Positions 24,514-36,659 of a stretch of DNA of 64,000 nt are shown one piece after another (within the stretch, counting starts at the first letter, position 1; each line of letters opens with the position of its first letter). Where the stretch lies: contig NC_091944.1 of NCBI RefSeq assembly GCF_041260155.1, positions 17,953,772 to 18,017,771 on the forward strand, written 5' to 3'. The DNA is from Ptychodera flava (taxonomy: Eukaryota; Hemichordata; Enteropneusta; Ptychoderidae). The translations under genes and the position numbers were made by a program. The notes below the pieces were generated by a model. It saw nothing but the letters and a program-made list of their open reading frames with translations, did no database searches and was not told where the DNA came from.

Positions 24514-27226
24514 CTAATCGGAGCGTTAAAATATTTTTTCCAATATTTTTATAGTCGATAGGTACTTGAAAGTGTCTTTCTAAGTGAAGGGCCCGAGTAG
24601 TTCTTGGCTGAATCATCTATGTGAATGCATCGGGATATGTGCGTCGCCAATGGTACATACGACTGGGGTTAGTATGGAACCTTCAAAATAAACATGTTCG
24701 TCATAATTATTGCACGTCTTCTCTATAAAATTCAAAAGCATCAGGTGGGTTGAGGATGGAACCAAGCATGGAAGTCATTATAAATACGTAAAAAGGGTTC
24801 GTCAACTGGTTCTCTTGGGAAGTTCTTCGTGACGAACGCCAGCGGCTCCTCATCGAACCCCCTCATCTCTCCCACAGTGACTTCATCTTATCGTATGTGT
24901 ATTCCATGTATTGCATGGATCCATGAAATTGCCATCTTCTTCACACTATCTAAGTAAACGTTAGGACAATCACAGTGTGGTTGATGCTTAGATGCAGAGT
25001 ACAGGTAAGACAACAATCGCATTTACACATTGTATGTGTCGAAGAAGAAGCTAACTATTTACATCGCATTCAGTGTAGACATGGTCCCTTCTAGGATGAT
25101 TTCATACACAAAAACAGCTGGCTATGTTTTCGTCAAGGCTGATTAAAAACCAAAACCGCAGAGGCAAGCAGAAGGATGAATGTCGTCACGCCATTCAGCT
25201 TTACCTTGTGATGTAAGCCTGTGTCGTTGTTTCAGCTTTAATACAACTTCATTTGACTCATGCAAACTGCACATTCTGGAATCCTGTTCAGGGCTATGAG
25301 ACTACGTTAACTTTCAAAATTATGATCCTATAGAAAATGGGGCTATATAGTATTTTGATCACACGATCAAATCCTCCAGCCTTAAACACGCTTTACGCTT
25401 TACACTGTTTACATAAGTTAAATAGTTACTGTATTTTGTCGAAACAAAATTTCTTTTTTCACAATTAAGCGGAGAATGATAATAATGAATATAACTTTCA
25501 GGTAAACGTCTCTGAAAGCTGTTATATTATATTTATTGGCAATATAAAAGTGTTTACTGACACAACTCATCTTATTCTCCCTTTTTAAATAGAAATGGGT
25601 GGATTTCAACACCTACGTATTGACGGAAGACTCCAGTGTAATTTTGATTTGATTCGTGTCAGGAAAGCGAATTGGAGATTGAAAACCTAATTGTCTTTGC
25701 TTTTACAGGTATTTTCTTTGGATCCGATTTCAGCGGCTTACTGTGACTAAAATGATGAAATTCGATGTCATCAACACCAATTAAGAACGCAGTGATATTT
25801 TGAAGCCCTCAATAAGAGGAGGGTTTTTCGCGATGCAGTAGTTTTAATCTTTTCAGATATTATGGTTCTTCACGGACTACTGGGAGTTAGGTCTGGATAC
25901 ATCGTTCTGCAGCAGAGGCAATGGCACACACAGTGTCTTAAGACGATGCGTAACATGCACGTGAATCTAAATTTCTTTTTTCGTTGTTGATAGTCTTATT
26001 ATCATACATAATATAATGTAGAATTTTACAATCAATGCATCAGATTAATGACGACAAATTTTTTGGTGTGTGTAGGTGTGTAGGTGTGTGTTTGAGTGTG
26101 TGGGCGTAGATAGATAGATATAGATAGATGGATAGATAGATAGCTCTCTTATATTATCGGACATATTGAATACTGCATCCAAAGCGACAACGCCTCTTAG
26201 AGGATTTTTATAATAATTGGTCTAATGAAAGGTTAAGTAGCCCTAAAACTCTAAAGCTAATATAAAATAAAAAAATCCATTCATCCATCCATTAATCATT
26301 CATTCATTCAATCAGTCAGTCAGTCAGTCAGTCAGTCAATCAATCTTGATATGTACTAGTCTTCACAGTTTCGAGTTTGTTTCCAGCCAATCAGGCTGCC
26401 TCTGTCCTATCACCCACTGGCCTTCATTAAGCGGTGTTGAAGGCTAGCAAAATAGACGATCACCGTTCTGATCAAACACCATCACAATGCCAGGACATCA
26501 AGGAAGACAGTGCTTACAGAATCGATCCGGTTAAGTGCAAAACACGCGTATTTCGCCCCTATCACTGTCCTCTTAGATACTAGAACGCAAAGGATCCCAT
26601 ATCACATTGTAAAACGGTTTGCGAAATGTATGTAAAAAGGTCTGCGAAATGTATATGTATATGCGAACGAAGAAAACCCGCGAGATTAAATCAAAAAGTA
26701 GGACATCAGCTTACTTGTCTTCACTTTAAATGCTTATTGCTCTGTTCGGAAAATAATATAGAAACACTAATTTCCTGCCGTAATCTAATCTCTCCGTCCC
26801 TGCCTCCCTCCCTGCCCCACCCCTCTCTTCCTCTCTCCTCTCTCTCTCTCTCACACACACAACGCTTACAATACACAAGAGGAAGAGGAAACGTATCGTG
26901 TACATAATTCATATATTAAAGCAACGTGTTTCTCAAATCGGAGAAAGCAAGAATTCATAGCATAACAAAACAGAAACTGTAATTACGCATGCTAATTTAC
27001 ATTTAATACCGTATGCCATGCTTTGAACATAGTCAAACTATTACTAGAGTCTCTGAGGAACATATTTGTACCAAACCACCACTCCTATAATGCTTTAAAT
27101 TTATGACTTCACATTAATCATTGCGGTTTCCAAAACAAAGATTAAACAACCGTTGTTAAAATATAACACAGAAGAAAGAAACCGAGCATCGTACAATGTG
27201 CAACATGAAATGACAGTTATTGTTCA
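24511..27226. other. Non-coding spacer with short tandem tracts
   Basis: Small tracts only: GATA units at 26109-26145, then CATT/CAGT units at 26271-26344 and a CT-rich stretch at 26790-26860. No gene supported. A 48-codon minus-strand frame at about 24720-24865 is too short to judge. Confidence 0.35.
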
Positions 27227-27275
27227 TTGAATCATAGACCCTAGAGTTTTTCTCGAGGGTCTATGATTGATTCAA
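27227..27275. repeat. CATAGACCCTAGAG-type hairpin, copy 2
   Basis: TTGAATCATAGACCCT faces AGGGTCTATGATTGATTCAA across a loop containing AGAGTTTTTCTCG. It shares its stem with 20878-20909 and lies about 280 bp past the stop of GPCR gene 2. Confidence 0.7.
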
Positions 27276-27556
27276 GAATTTGAAATCTTGTCCGTTCTTC
27301 TTCGTGCCTCTTGCATTACTTACAAGTGTCTTCAGCCCTGCCTAGAGATAGTATCTAACAGCGTTTGCATGTAGCCTTTCCCCCGACTGTTGCGTTCAGT
27401 ATTTCTGATGATGCTGGCATAATTTTACGGTGTAAGCAGGGGTAGAGTAACTGTGGTGTAAGTGTACAACAAGTACTTGACTTTTCTTAGTAGTTACAGC
27501 TTGTTTAGCGTATTAACACATTGTAGACGAGAGCATCTATTCGCTTGAAATGCACC

Positions 27557-28576
27557 TTAACCTTGATTGTCACCCGCCTCCATGTCGATGACGATATTTT
27601 GGTCGGTTGGTGGTGTGGGGTTGACTGGTTTAGTTGAACACTTGGCAAATATGACGGTGAATAGTTCGGCATAGGCCTTCTTAAAGCGCCTGTTGTTTAC
27701 TCCGTACAAGAGAGGATTCAGGAAGCCTCCCAAATGCATGCACGGATACAGAGCAATCATGGCGTCGACCGGCGGACGGATATTTTTGGATTGGGAAATG
27801 GTCAGTATTAGCTGAAACGGCACGTATGCAAGTAATATCAACAGGAATACGGCGAATATGACCACTAGCATTCTGATTTCTTGCCTGTTCGGGCCTGTTT
27901 GATCGGATGCGTGGGCCTGGACCCGGTTACGACTTCTGCTGACGAAATTGACGATTAAAATGTAGCACGCGATGACCACGACAGAGGGTAGGTAGACGTT
28001 TAATGCGGCGGAGAGGGGTTGCTGTCTCGTCGATCCGGTACACCTCAGAGTATATGGCGAATACCGGAAAGCGTCCACCGGAAAGCGGAATTCCTCGATG
28101 TACATTCGGGTGAGTATCGGAAAGAGCCAGGAGCCCAAGACGAACGCTGTAGTGGTCAGCCTGGTCGCGGTTTTTCTATAGAGATGATTGTGAACTACAT
28201 AGATGTAGCGGTCCACGGCGATGAATGCGGTGGACCACAGGGACACGCCGAAAAGAAGTGAATGGAGAACAAAGTGGATGGCACAGAAAGTCTGGCCGAA
28301 GATCCACCGACGAAGGAAGAACGAAACTGCGCTGGGAACGGAAACCAAGACAGCAGCAAAGATGTCCGTGAAGCTGAGATTTACCAACAAAGCATTGCCG
28401 AATGTTCGAATTTCTTTCTTGAGTATGACAAGGCAGACGAAAAGAAGGTTGCCAATCACAGCTAGGACCGCGAAAACGATTTCTTCCGTGGCTGACACCT
28501 GGACTATCCACGTCGTCGGCAGTTTGTCGTGAAATGCTCGGCCGCGAATGTCGTCGGACGCCACTGTATCGTTCAT
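27557..28576 (-). CDS. Class A orphan GPCR, melatonin/Tre1-like (paralog 2)
   Basis: Single-exon seven-helix receptor. From the ATG at 28576 it has 339 residues; an in-frame ATG at 28645 would add 23 residues (a hydrophobic FPVLFSCVASLF stretch that could pass as a signal peptide). I prefer 28576 because it aligns with the start of the paralog at 19880. Numbered from the upstream ATG: N66 (TM1), D94 in LSFTD, C121 and C202, DRY 145-147 intact, W173, AYVPF 273-277 instead of CWxP, NPLLY 310-314. TM1-TM7 resemble paralog 1 throughout, including the matching NNRRFKKAYA after TM7, so the pair arose by tandem duplication. The coding sequence looks richer in G+C than paralog 1. Confidence 0.94.
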   Translation of the reverse strand: MNDTVASDDIRGRAFHDKLPTTWIVQVSATEEIVFAVLAVIGNLLFVCLVILKKEIRTFGNALLVNLSFTDIFAAVLVSVPSAVSFFLRRWIFGQTFCAIHFVLHSLLFGVSLWSTAFIAVDRYIYVVHNHLYRKTATRLTTTAFVLGSWLFPILTRMYIEEFRFPVDAFRYSPYTLRCTGSTRQQPLSAALNVYLPSVVVIACYILIVNFVSRSRNRVQAHASDQTGPNRQEIRMLVVIFAVFLLILLAYVPFQLILTISQSKNIRPPVDAMIALYPCMHLGGFLNPLLYGVNNRRFKKAYAELFTVIFAKCSTKPVNPTPPTDQNIVIDMEAGDNQG

Positions 28577-28645
28577 GATCGTCGCTTGTACCTCAAACAG
28601 AGACGCTACGCACGAGAATAAGACTGGAAAATGTCTTGATCGCAA

Positions 28646-29668
28646 GCGTGAAGACAGTTCCGAACTTCAGACCCACAAACTAGATTTTCAAAGAAAGAAA
28701 AAGAAGATATATACCTCTTTTTGATTGTCACATTTGAAGAAAAATGAAGGTGTAACACAATACTTTAATGCTCATTGGTTAAAGCAAGGCTTCGAAAAAG
28801 CCCAAAAACAATTGGAGTACCGCAAGTGAGAGAGAGGCGATAGTGAGACTGCCGAAAATCATGTCATTGAATACCTGCCTTGCTGCGAGCATCTTCCACT
28901 GAGGTTTCATATAGCCCAATCATAAAAAGAACCATATAGCCGTGTTTTATCGTCCTAATCGTGTAGCTATATTGTGAAGAGAGCCATCGAGAATGAAAAG
29001 AAACGTGTTCTAAACTTGAGCTCTAGCTCGATACTGACAGACTAGTTCAATATAATGTAATTAATTTAATAATATATTATACATCCGACATTTATCATTT
29101 AAACGGCTCCTGAAAAAGAATTTGATCACTTTCCGACACTCACTGCATGGCGTTGAACTTGGTCTATCACACCCAAGTCCTTCGGATGGAGATTTTAAAA
29201 GCTGAGTGGAGACAAGTTCATCGGTTACACGTATCGATAGCTCGCTAGATGAAATCGGATCTTCCTAGGCTTAGTATTTTGGCAATCTTAAATTGGCGTT
29301 TTGATTCAGAGCATGCATTCAGCAGAAATTACATTTGAAATGTCATGTACATCTTGCTTACATAAACTATCATGTATTTTTCGCACGTTAATTCGGTCGC
29401 TAATTCTGTCAGTTTTCACTTGCCCACAGGAGATTTTCACTAAAATTGTGATAATGGTTTACGCGAATTTCATAATCTGCACAACCTCGGAGCTTTTAAT
29501 ACCTTTTACGGGAAAATATTGCCAACTAGCGGTTGGTCGTCGCAAGTAGGGAAGCCTGCCAAGCGAAGTACAAAGTGTAACATTTCACATCCCACAAAAG
29601 TTAGGACAACCTGAGTAAACCTGAGAACATGCACGACATCAGGAAAAATTGCGCAGAGAAAATTTATT
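28646..29668. other. 5' flank of GPCR gene 2
   Basis: No gene or clear promoter motif recognised. Confidence 0.35.
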
Positions 29669-29761
29669 TTAACCCTTTCACCACCACGGTTTGTCTCAAA
29701 TCCATTGTTTTCTATGGTAAAGTTGGACCTGTGTACAGGGAACTGGGGGTGAAAGGGTTAA
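29669..29761. mobile_element. TTAA-flanked MITE (about 85 bp inside)
   Basis: TTAA, CCCTTTCACCACC at the left and its inverse GGGGGTGAAAGGG, TTAA at the right. TTAA duplications and CCCTTT-type ends fit piggyBac- or Kolobok-derived MITEs. No coding capacity. Confidence 0.72.
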
Positions 29762-29771
29762 TGCATGATAT

Positions 29772-30262
29772 TCACTCTGCCAACGTTTCTTCATAAAACC
29801 CGTTTGTTAGCCCAGCACGCAAAATGTTGTTTCCGAGATGTTCTGGTAAAGACTCCGATACCCGCAAAACTAAGATCTTAGGGCGGCGATGTCTGAGAAT
29901 AGTATTTAAAACATGCCTTGCTACATTAGTCGTTTTAAGAAGCTTGGGGATGTAACACCATATTGTAGCAACGCTCTTCACAGGGTTTCCATGATGATTA
30001 TGTAATTTTCAGTCTGGGGATTGATGTGATGTTCGTGAGTGGCAACATTATGGTTTGCCACGATCGATCGAATGTATTCCTTCGATTGTAATTTTCCAAC
30101 TTTAAAACCTAAAAAATCTGTTAAAATAATGCAGTTCCGATAACCTTCCGGGATACTAGAATCGCCAGGTAAATGTTTGCTTTGCCACAAGTGAAGTTTA
30201 CAGTCTAGAGATGCTACTCTTTCAAAAAATGCATGAAAAATATCAGAGTGCGAAACCGCCAT
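29772..30262 (-). pseudogene. Possible relic of an unknown gene (two adjoining frames)
   Basis: Two minus-strand frames of 94 and about 70 codons adjoin at 29978-29981 in different phases. The first starts MAVSHSDIFHAFFERVASLD and the second includes SVATIWCYIPKLLKTTNVAR. Composition is protein-like and the pieces could be one product with a one-base frame break or a small intron. I recognise no family. Lengths are near what chance gives in AT-rich DNA, so this is weak. Confidence 0.22.
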
Positions 30263-30760
30263 TTTTGGTCAGGTCAGGACTGTGGTCAGAAAGATTCCGT
30301 GTGCCGTAAAGTACAATCTCTGAGAACAGAGCTTGGGGCGTAAAATTGACAAAGCACACTGTGAGAGAGGAAATGTTGAAACACTGGGACTGGAGACCGG
30401 GCGAACGAAAAGTTTAAACCATTCTTAAAAGAGAGAAGTCTTGAGGGAATGGCGGAAGGAAAAGGCAGAGTTGGAGTGACGAAGGTTGGGGGATTTATCC
30501 CATAATGTACGGCCAATGTAAGAAAGATCTCAAGCCAACATTCTTGTGGAGACTCCTGGAATACTGAGAAGTCGAGAATCTGAGGAAGAGCGGAGTTCAG
30601 TGTCTTTTTGGAGTGTATTGATGTAGCAGCTTAGAGAGATATTGCAGTTCTGTGCCTATAACTGAATTGAAGCAAATAACTTCGTAAAGGATGCGAGAAC
30701 TAATAGGCATCCAGTATAGTTTTTGATCGTACATATTAGCATTACAGACGAGACGAGCGG
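30263..30760. other. Non-coding spacer
   Basis: Nothing recognised. Confidence 0.35.
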
Positions 30761-30764
30761 CAGT

Positions 30765-30930
30765 AGATCACCATTATGGTGCGGCATGGCAAACCCATTG
30801 TGCATTTTGTGATAAAAGCACCAAACTTGGCTCAGATGTGTCTTAATATGTGCTGAACAAATTCAGATACCGAGCCACTGAAAATCTACCAAAGCGTTGC
30901 CATGGCAACCATTTTCCCAAAATGGCTACC
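30765..30930 (+). repeat. Repeat segment inverted relative to 35370-35460
   Basis: GGTGCGGCAT, ATTGTGCATTTTGTGATAAA and AAGCA..AAA.TTGG occur here on the plus strand and at 35370-35460 on the minus strand. The two lie at the left and right sides of the gene-free tandem-repeat block. Confidence 0.6.
30896..30909. promoter_or_regulatory. Perfect X-box (RFX) palindrome
   Basis: GTTGCCATGGCAAC is the canonical 14-bp palindromic X-box bound by RFX factors, which commonly drive ciliary genes. There is no gene within reach that I can support, and it lies in repeat sequence, so a function here is doubtful. Confidence 0.5.
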
Positions 30931-31179
30931 AGACAGGTATTTCTCACCTAGTAAATGTCAACTACATAAGTCGTTGGGTAACTTTAGGTTGAATAATTTC
31001 AATAAGAAACTGTGAAAAGTGTTATTTGAAAATTATTTTAAATTTCCTTCACCACCTGACTTGTTAAACGGGTAAATACGGGCTTAGATCCTATAAAAGT
31101 ATGACGCTATGTAAGCAGTCAAGATATGTTAGACCGTGGGCCAGAGGAGTCTACTTGCACCCCCAGGATAACAAACCTA

Positions 31180-32760
31180 TCGTTTTAGAAGACTTGGGAT
31201 CCCTAGAATACGTGGAATTTTGACAGAAAAAATATAGGGATGCAATAACTGTTATGGTCGACTTTTGAACGGTACCGCAAAATAACCATTTTGCTATCCA
31301 TGTGCTTTTTTCTTGTAGTACATGTAAGTCATCTACTAAGTTTTTTTTAACGTAATCTGACTTGTAGGATATCATTAGAATGGAAATTTATTCCTCTTTA
31401 AAATGACATATGTAATATGCAATATCTTTGATAGATTGTTTATGAAATGGGACCAAAACTTACCCAATACCCCAAAAATCTGAAATTCTACCAATTTTTT
31501 ACCTTGGCATAACACAAAAGGCAATGCTTTGTATGACATCTGTTTATTTGCTACAAGGACATGTCAAAATGTGAAATAGACTTTTGATAGGAAAAATATT
31601 GGGATGCTATAGGTCTACCGGTCATACTTTGAAGGGTACCGCAAAATTACAGTATTGCCAACTCGCATGCATTTTCGTTTAACCTGTCTTGTTGTAAGTC
31701 ATCTGCTCAGCTAATTTTTTTACATAACCGAGCTTGTGGGCTAACATTGGAAAGGGATTTTATTCTTCTTTTAGATATCATATTTTAATATCTTCCATAG
31801 CTTTCATAAAATATGACCAAAACTTACCCTATACCCCAAACTTTATATTGCAAATTACTGTCACTGCCTATCTCAAATTCTACCAATTTTTACCTAAACA
31901 TATTAAAAAGGGCAATTCTCTATATGCCATCTGTTTTATTTGCTACGGAGACATATCAAAATATGAAAGAGACTTTTAACAGAAAAAAAAAATTGGAAAA
32001 GGGAACTGTAAAGTCAAAGTATTGCGAATCGCATCTTTTTTGTTAAACGTCAAATTCTACCATTTTTTAACCTAGACATATAATAAAGGGTAATGCCTTG
32101 TATGAATTTTTTTATTTGCTATAAGAACCTATCACAAATACGAAATAGACTTTTGGGCAATGTCTTGTGTAAAATCTGTTTATTTGCTACGAGGCCATGT
32201 CACAAATATGAAATAGACTTTTAACTGAAAAAATATCGGGATGCAACAGCTGTCACAGTCATATGTTGAAGGGTGCCGCAAAATCACGATTTTGAGACCC
32301 ACGAACATTTTTGTTAAACCTGTCTTTGTTTAAGTCATATGCCGAGCCTAACTTATACATAACCTGGTTGTGGGTATCATTATTAAAGCGATTTATTTTT
32401 CTTTAAGTTGACCTTTTGTAACATACAAATATCCGTTACAGTTTTCATGAAATGGGACCAAAATTTACCGAATACCCCAAAAGATTACATTTCAAATTAC
32501 GGTTTATCTTACGTTCTACCTATTGTTTTTGCTCCACACAATACAGAAGGCAATATCATGCTTATATGAAATCGGTTTTGTTTGTATCAGACGTATGTCA
32601 AAATATGAAGTGAACTTAATAAGATTTAGTCGCCACTGGGATCATATTTCAAGGGGTACACAAATACGGCAAATTTCCTAAAACATATTATCAAACACGT
32701 CTTTATGAAAGAAGTCAGCCAAAATCATGGTCACGGGTGATATCAAAATATTATCAGCAT
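31180..32760 (+). repeat. Degenerate tandem repeat, about 375-400-bp period
   Basis: A landmark block (GGGATGC followed about 30 bp later by GGTACCGCAAAAT) recurs near 31237, 31610, 32238 and, more diverged, 32635, with a partial unit near 31990. Between them recur ATGGGACCAAAACTTACCC and CTGTTTATTTGCTAC blocks. Units are diverged and AT-rich with no coding content. Confidence 0.8.
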
Positions 32761-33004
32761 CGCATATTAAATTATTTTGTTTCAAGTTTGTTTTGTAAGA
32801 TTTGACCTGAAAAGTTCTTATGTGGAACTGTAATTTAATTTGGCAGAACAATTTTTGAAAACTAATTATGGTATGTGTTCTACTCGCTGTAATGGAGATG
32901 AAAAAAGAAAGGCACTATACTGAATTATACAACCAACTGAATGACAAGCAAGGTGCGGAATTGAGCCTTTAAAGGTTTTGTTTTCTAAACTGTATGAATG
33001 AGCA

Positions 33005-33500
33005 CAGCTAATTCAACACTTTAGCTGATCCAATAATCGTTTCTAAACATTATACATTATATCAAAATTACCAGGGCGTTCCTGAAGAAAACTTGTATAG
33101 ATATATCAGAAAGCTGGACTTTCTTCATTGACAAAATATTATGGAATAGATATACCTGATATTTAGCTGCTCTAGTTATCATTTCTAAACTTCATAAATT
33201 AGCATAAGTGTCTAAAGATATGTCATATAGCTTGGACTTTCTTCATTAACAAAAATAGGGATATATCCAATATTTAGCTGCTCTAATGATAATTTCTTAA
33301 CTTCATAAATAAGCAGAAATATAGCTAGCCATTCTTCAGTACTTTATGGCATTCACCAGTAAAATATTTTCAGGATATATCCGATATTGAACCAATCTAA
33401 TTATCATTTCTAATCTTTACGAATTAAATCAAAGGATGTTCTATAGTTCAAAAGCATGTATCTGATACTTGATCGATCTCATTATTGCTTCTACACTCAG
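33005..33500 (+). repeat. Degenerate tandem repeat, about 112-142-bp period
   Basis: The block CTAATTATCATTTCTAAACT and variants recurs near 33029, 33171, 33283, 33397 and 33479, often followed by CATAAATTAG and preceded by GATATATCCGATATT-like sequence. Confidence 0.7.
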
Positions 33501-34985
33501 TATACTTTATAAAGTAGTTCAGATTTAGCTGGGCTGGCATGTTGAAAACGTTCAAAATTTGGTAATAGCTTTTCTGTAATTGTGTGTTACTGAATGTGCA
33601 AATGATTTATTGTGAATACTGAACTGCGTAAAATCTCTAAGGTTTATGTTTCAATCTGGACTGGAGTGTCACTGTTTGTATAGGAAGGTTCCCATTTGAT
33701 CAGATAATTGGCCAGCCAACACTACCTTGCTTAGGTCTTGGGTGTATGTGTCAAGTGGATAACAAGAAAATGATTGGCAAATATTTAGGATTGTCGTTTA
33801 AACTTGTTGTCTAGGCTATGTAAACACCATGGAAAGGAATAAAATACTCGCCAGCTGAATAGCCATGTAAAAGCAAGCAGAGATCCGGGGAGTGCCAAGC
33901 ACGGACATGACGGACAAAAGTGCAGCATTGTGCTTTAGCTTTGCTTTCCCTACCTTTCATGTTTGTTAAAAAGAAAGTGGAGTAATACAATTTAATTTAT
34001 GGTGCCACGTTTTTGCATTTCAACATCAAATTATGTACGACCAAGAAATTTGTACCAAAATATACCATGTTCAAAATATTATAGGCATGAATCCATATAT
34101 ATATTTATGCAATAGACCATTGAAATAACTCTAAAACCAATATTTAAATTATGAAATAGATATCAAATTACACAAGATCAGTTTCATTTGAAATAGATAA
34201 TGAAAAGTGATGTATAAAATATGGTACATATAGCCAAAAAAATAATATAAAAATATGATCGTGTTCTCCACGTGGTCAAAATTTAAACGGCTGCACTTAT
34301 GTACTAATTGTAGTTACATGATAAATCTCTAACATTGACAATTATGGGGATATATAAGAGATTTCCGCCCAAAATGTTATTGTTTTTAAAGTTAAAACTA
34401 GAAGGTTTGTTATACAGTAAATATCATTGTGCTTTTTGGTATGTAGGCCTACACGTGAATGTAGATGAACAAGAGTAAGAGATTGGATTAAATTTCCCCA
34501 CAATTTTCCATGTCAGGCCTTGTGATTTAACACCCTGCAAAACTTGTCAATGGCTGACTAATAAAAATTAGAAAAGATAATTAGTCAATGTCAAAATATT
34601 GTACATATTCAATATTTCTACTCAAGAACACTCCATCCATTGGAAGAACATGGAACACGCTGTTTTTACACTCGGACGCATCATACTCTGCCCACCACAG
34701 CCATGGGCCGATCTAGGCCTATTTGCAAAACCTGGTGAGTGTCGCACGTACCAGCTACAAGTCTAAAAATGCTTAAAACTGGTGCATCAACGATTACAAA
34801 TAAGAATAAATAAAAAAAACTCTGAATAGTACCTTCTGATAGTCTAACTAGACAGAACAGCTGACAGCTGATCATCGTATAAAACATTCAATTTGACAAT
34901 TTTGAATCTTCCACTTTTGCCTTGTTGCAACCATATTGTCAATAATTTTATTAAGAGAACCCGTTTTTCTGGTAGAATGAAATTA
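33501..34985. other. AT-rich non-coding stretch
   Basis: Nothing recognised apart from generally high AT content. Confidence 0.35.
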
Positions 34986-35365
34986 TAAAACAATAACAAA
35001 TGCAAAAAGTAATCTTAATATGCATTTATGATGGTAATACATCCACTATTCACTGCAGAATCATCCGTAAGAGTAGCAACTACGGGATTTTACAGTAATT
35101 GATGGTCGTCATATTTAAAAATGGCCGCCATACCAGAACGAGGCTCTAGCTGTGAGGGATCTGTATCAAAATTGATTTTAAAACAAAGAATATGCAAATG
35201 GTAATCTTAAAAGGCATTTATGATGGAAATACGTCCTTTATTCACCACAGAATCATCTGTAGAGCAGCAACTATGGGATTTTATAGTGACTGATGGTCGC
35301 CATATTTAAAAATGGCCGCCACACCAGAACGAGGCTTAACCCGTGGTGGCTCGGTATCCAAATTG
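34986..35365 (+). repeat. Two tandem copies of a 192-bp unit
   Basis: GATGGTAATACATCC at 35030 recurs as GATGGAAATACGTCC at 35222. Each unit ends in AAAAATGGCCGCCA.ACCAGA followed by ACGAGGCT. Confidence 0.88.
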
Positions 35366-35369
35366 ATTC

Positions 35370-35870
35370 ATATCATGATAATCTACATTCGTACCAAATT
35401 TCATGCTTTTATCACAAAATGCACAATTGTTATGAAAATTTTGGTTATGCCGCACCACTACATCTTCTTACTTTCATCGATAAAGGTAGAATGCGCCTCG
35501 GGGACAGATATTTGGACTCAAACTTTTACAATTCTTGTCTGATCTACCACTTGTGGGGATTCATTTTGAAGCCCTTTGAGAAAGAAAAACTTTCACCGTC
35601 TTAGTTTTTTGAAAATCGAGCTTTTTATTTTTCTCCATAGAGTTAACACAGGGATGGCGGCCATTTTGAATTTAATATCTAGGTATATGTTCAGTAATTT
35701 ATTTCTCTAATACCAAAAATTACACGGCGACCCCTGATTTGTATTTTTGATTTTAAAAGTGAATGATTGAAAGATCCCTTGAGGAAAATTTTGAGCGAAA
35801 GTTTAAGTATTTCACTTTCGAGGTGCATACTACCTTAATGAAGTATTTCTTTTTTCAAAAAACAGGCTTG
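35370..35870 (-). repeat. R1 repeat copy, most complete in the window
   Basis: On the minus strand the R1 landmarks appear in order: CTTAAACTTTCGCTCAAAAT, AGAGAAATAAATTAC, AATTCAAAATGGCCGCCA, TTGTAAAAGTTTGAGTCC and CCCCGAGGCGCATTC. It abuts the 192-bp tandem pair, which shares the AAATGGCCGCCA block. Confidence 0.65.
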
Positions 35871-36410
35871 CGACCAAGTATCAAAGAATATAAGCCTGCT
35901 GTCGACCAAGATGACGTCAGACGTCAGCCGTGCAACTATTTTGACGAGCCTGGAAGATATCGCTTATGGTAATGGAAATTTCATGACGTCAACGATTACT
36001 TGAAAATTTGAAATTCTAAATTGTGTTGAAATATCTGTTATAGATGGTATTCGCTCGCGACATTTCAAAGCATTTGTGGCGTACTGGTATACGATTCACC
36101 TTTATGTGTTCTTAAGTTTACACAATCTTTTGCACACTTGAATGTGAATTATGAATTATTTATAGTTTCTATTTCTGACATATTATACATAAAGGTGCAT
36201 AATGCCAAGACTGACTACAGGGTAATGCTGATAATATTCGCCTAGGAGTTATGATCAATAAATGATAGGTATAAAACATGTTTTTATTAAACAAGCCTTA
36301 CCTGTGTCATGTGTAGCATATTACTTTACCTATTACTTTACCCTCGCTTATCACCTCGACCAAATATCTCGTGTTTTCTTTGCAATACTACACACAGACA
36401 TCGATCCAAC
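35871..36410. other. Non-coding spacer
   Basis: Nothing recognised. Confidence 0.35.
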
Positions 36411-36657
36411 GGCTCTCCCTTTTTGTTAGACTGTCGACAGTCCCTTGTGCCTTTTCTGTCTCTCACTGGTGTAGTATCTCGCACATGGGAGGGGGGAGCG
36501 AAAGCATACCTCGTGCTTCGCACTCGGATTGCCCAGCTCAAGCCTTCACCGCTAAGCTTGCGTTTCCCAAACTGTCGTATGTGCGAGATACCACACCAAT
36601 AAGAGTCAGAAAAAGCACTAGGAACTGCCGACAGTCTACCTTCTTGTTAGAGAGGCT
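36411..36657. mobile_element. Foldback element with GACTGTCGACAGTC arm
   Basis: The left arm (about 36423-36487) contains TTAGACTGTCGACAGTCCCT, TTTTCTGTCTCTCACTGGTG and TAGTATCTCGCACATG. The right arm (about 36575-36640) carries the same blocks inverted with scattered changes. The centre is about 90 bp. No frame or clear target duplication is visible, so a MITE-type foldback is the likeliest reading. Confidence 0.7.
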
Positions 36658-36659
36658 AT

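Noticed and set aside
28019-28532. Plus-strand frames opposite GPCR paralog 2
   Set aside because: Shadows of the receptor coding strand.
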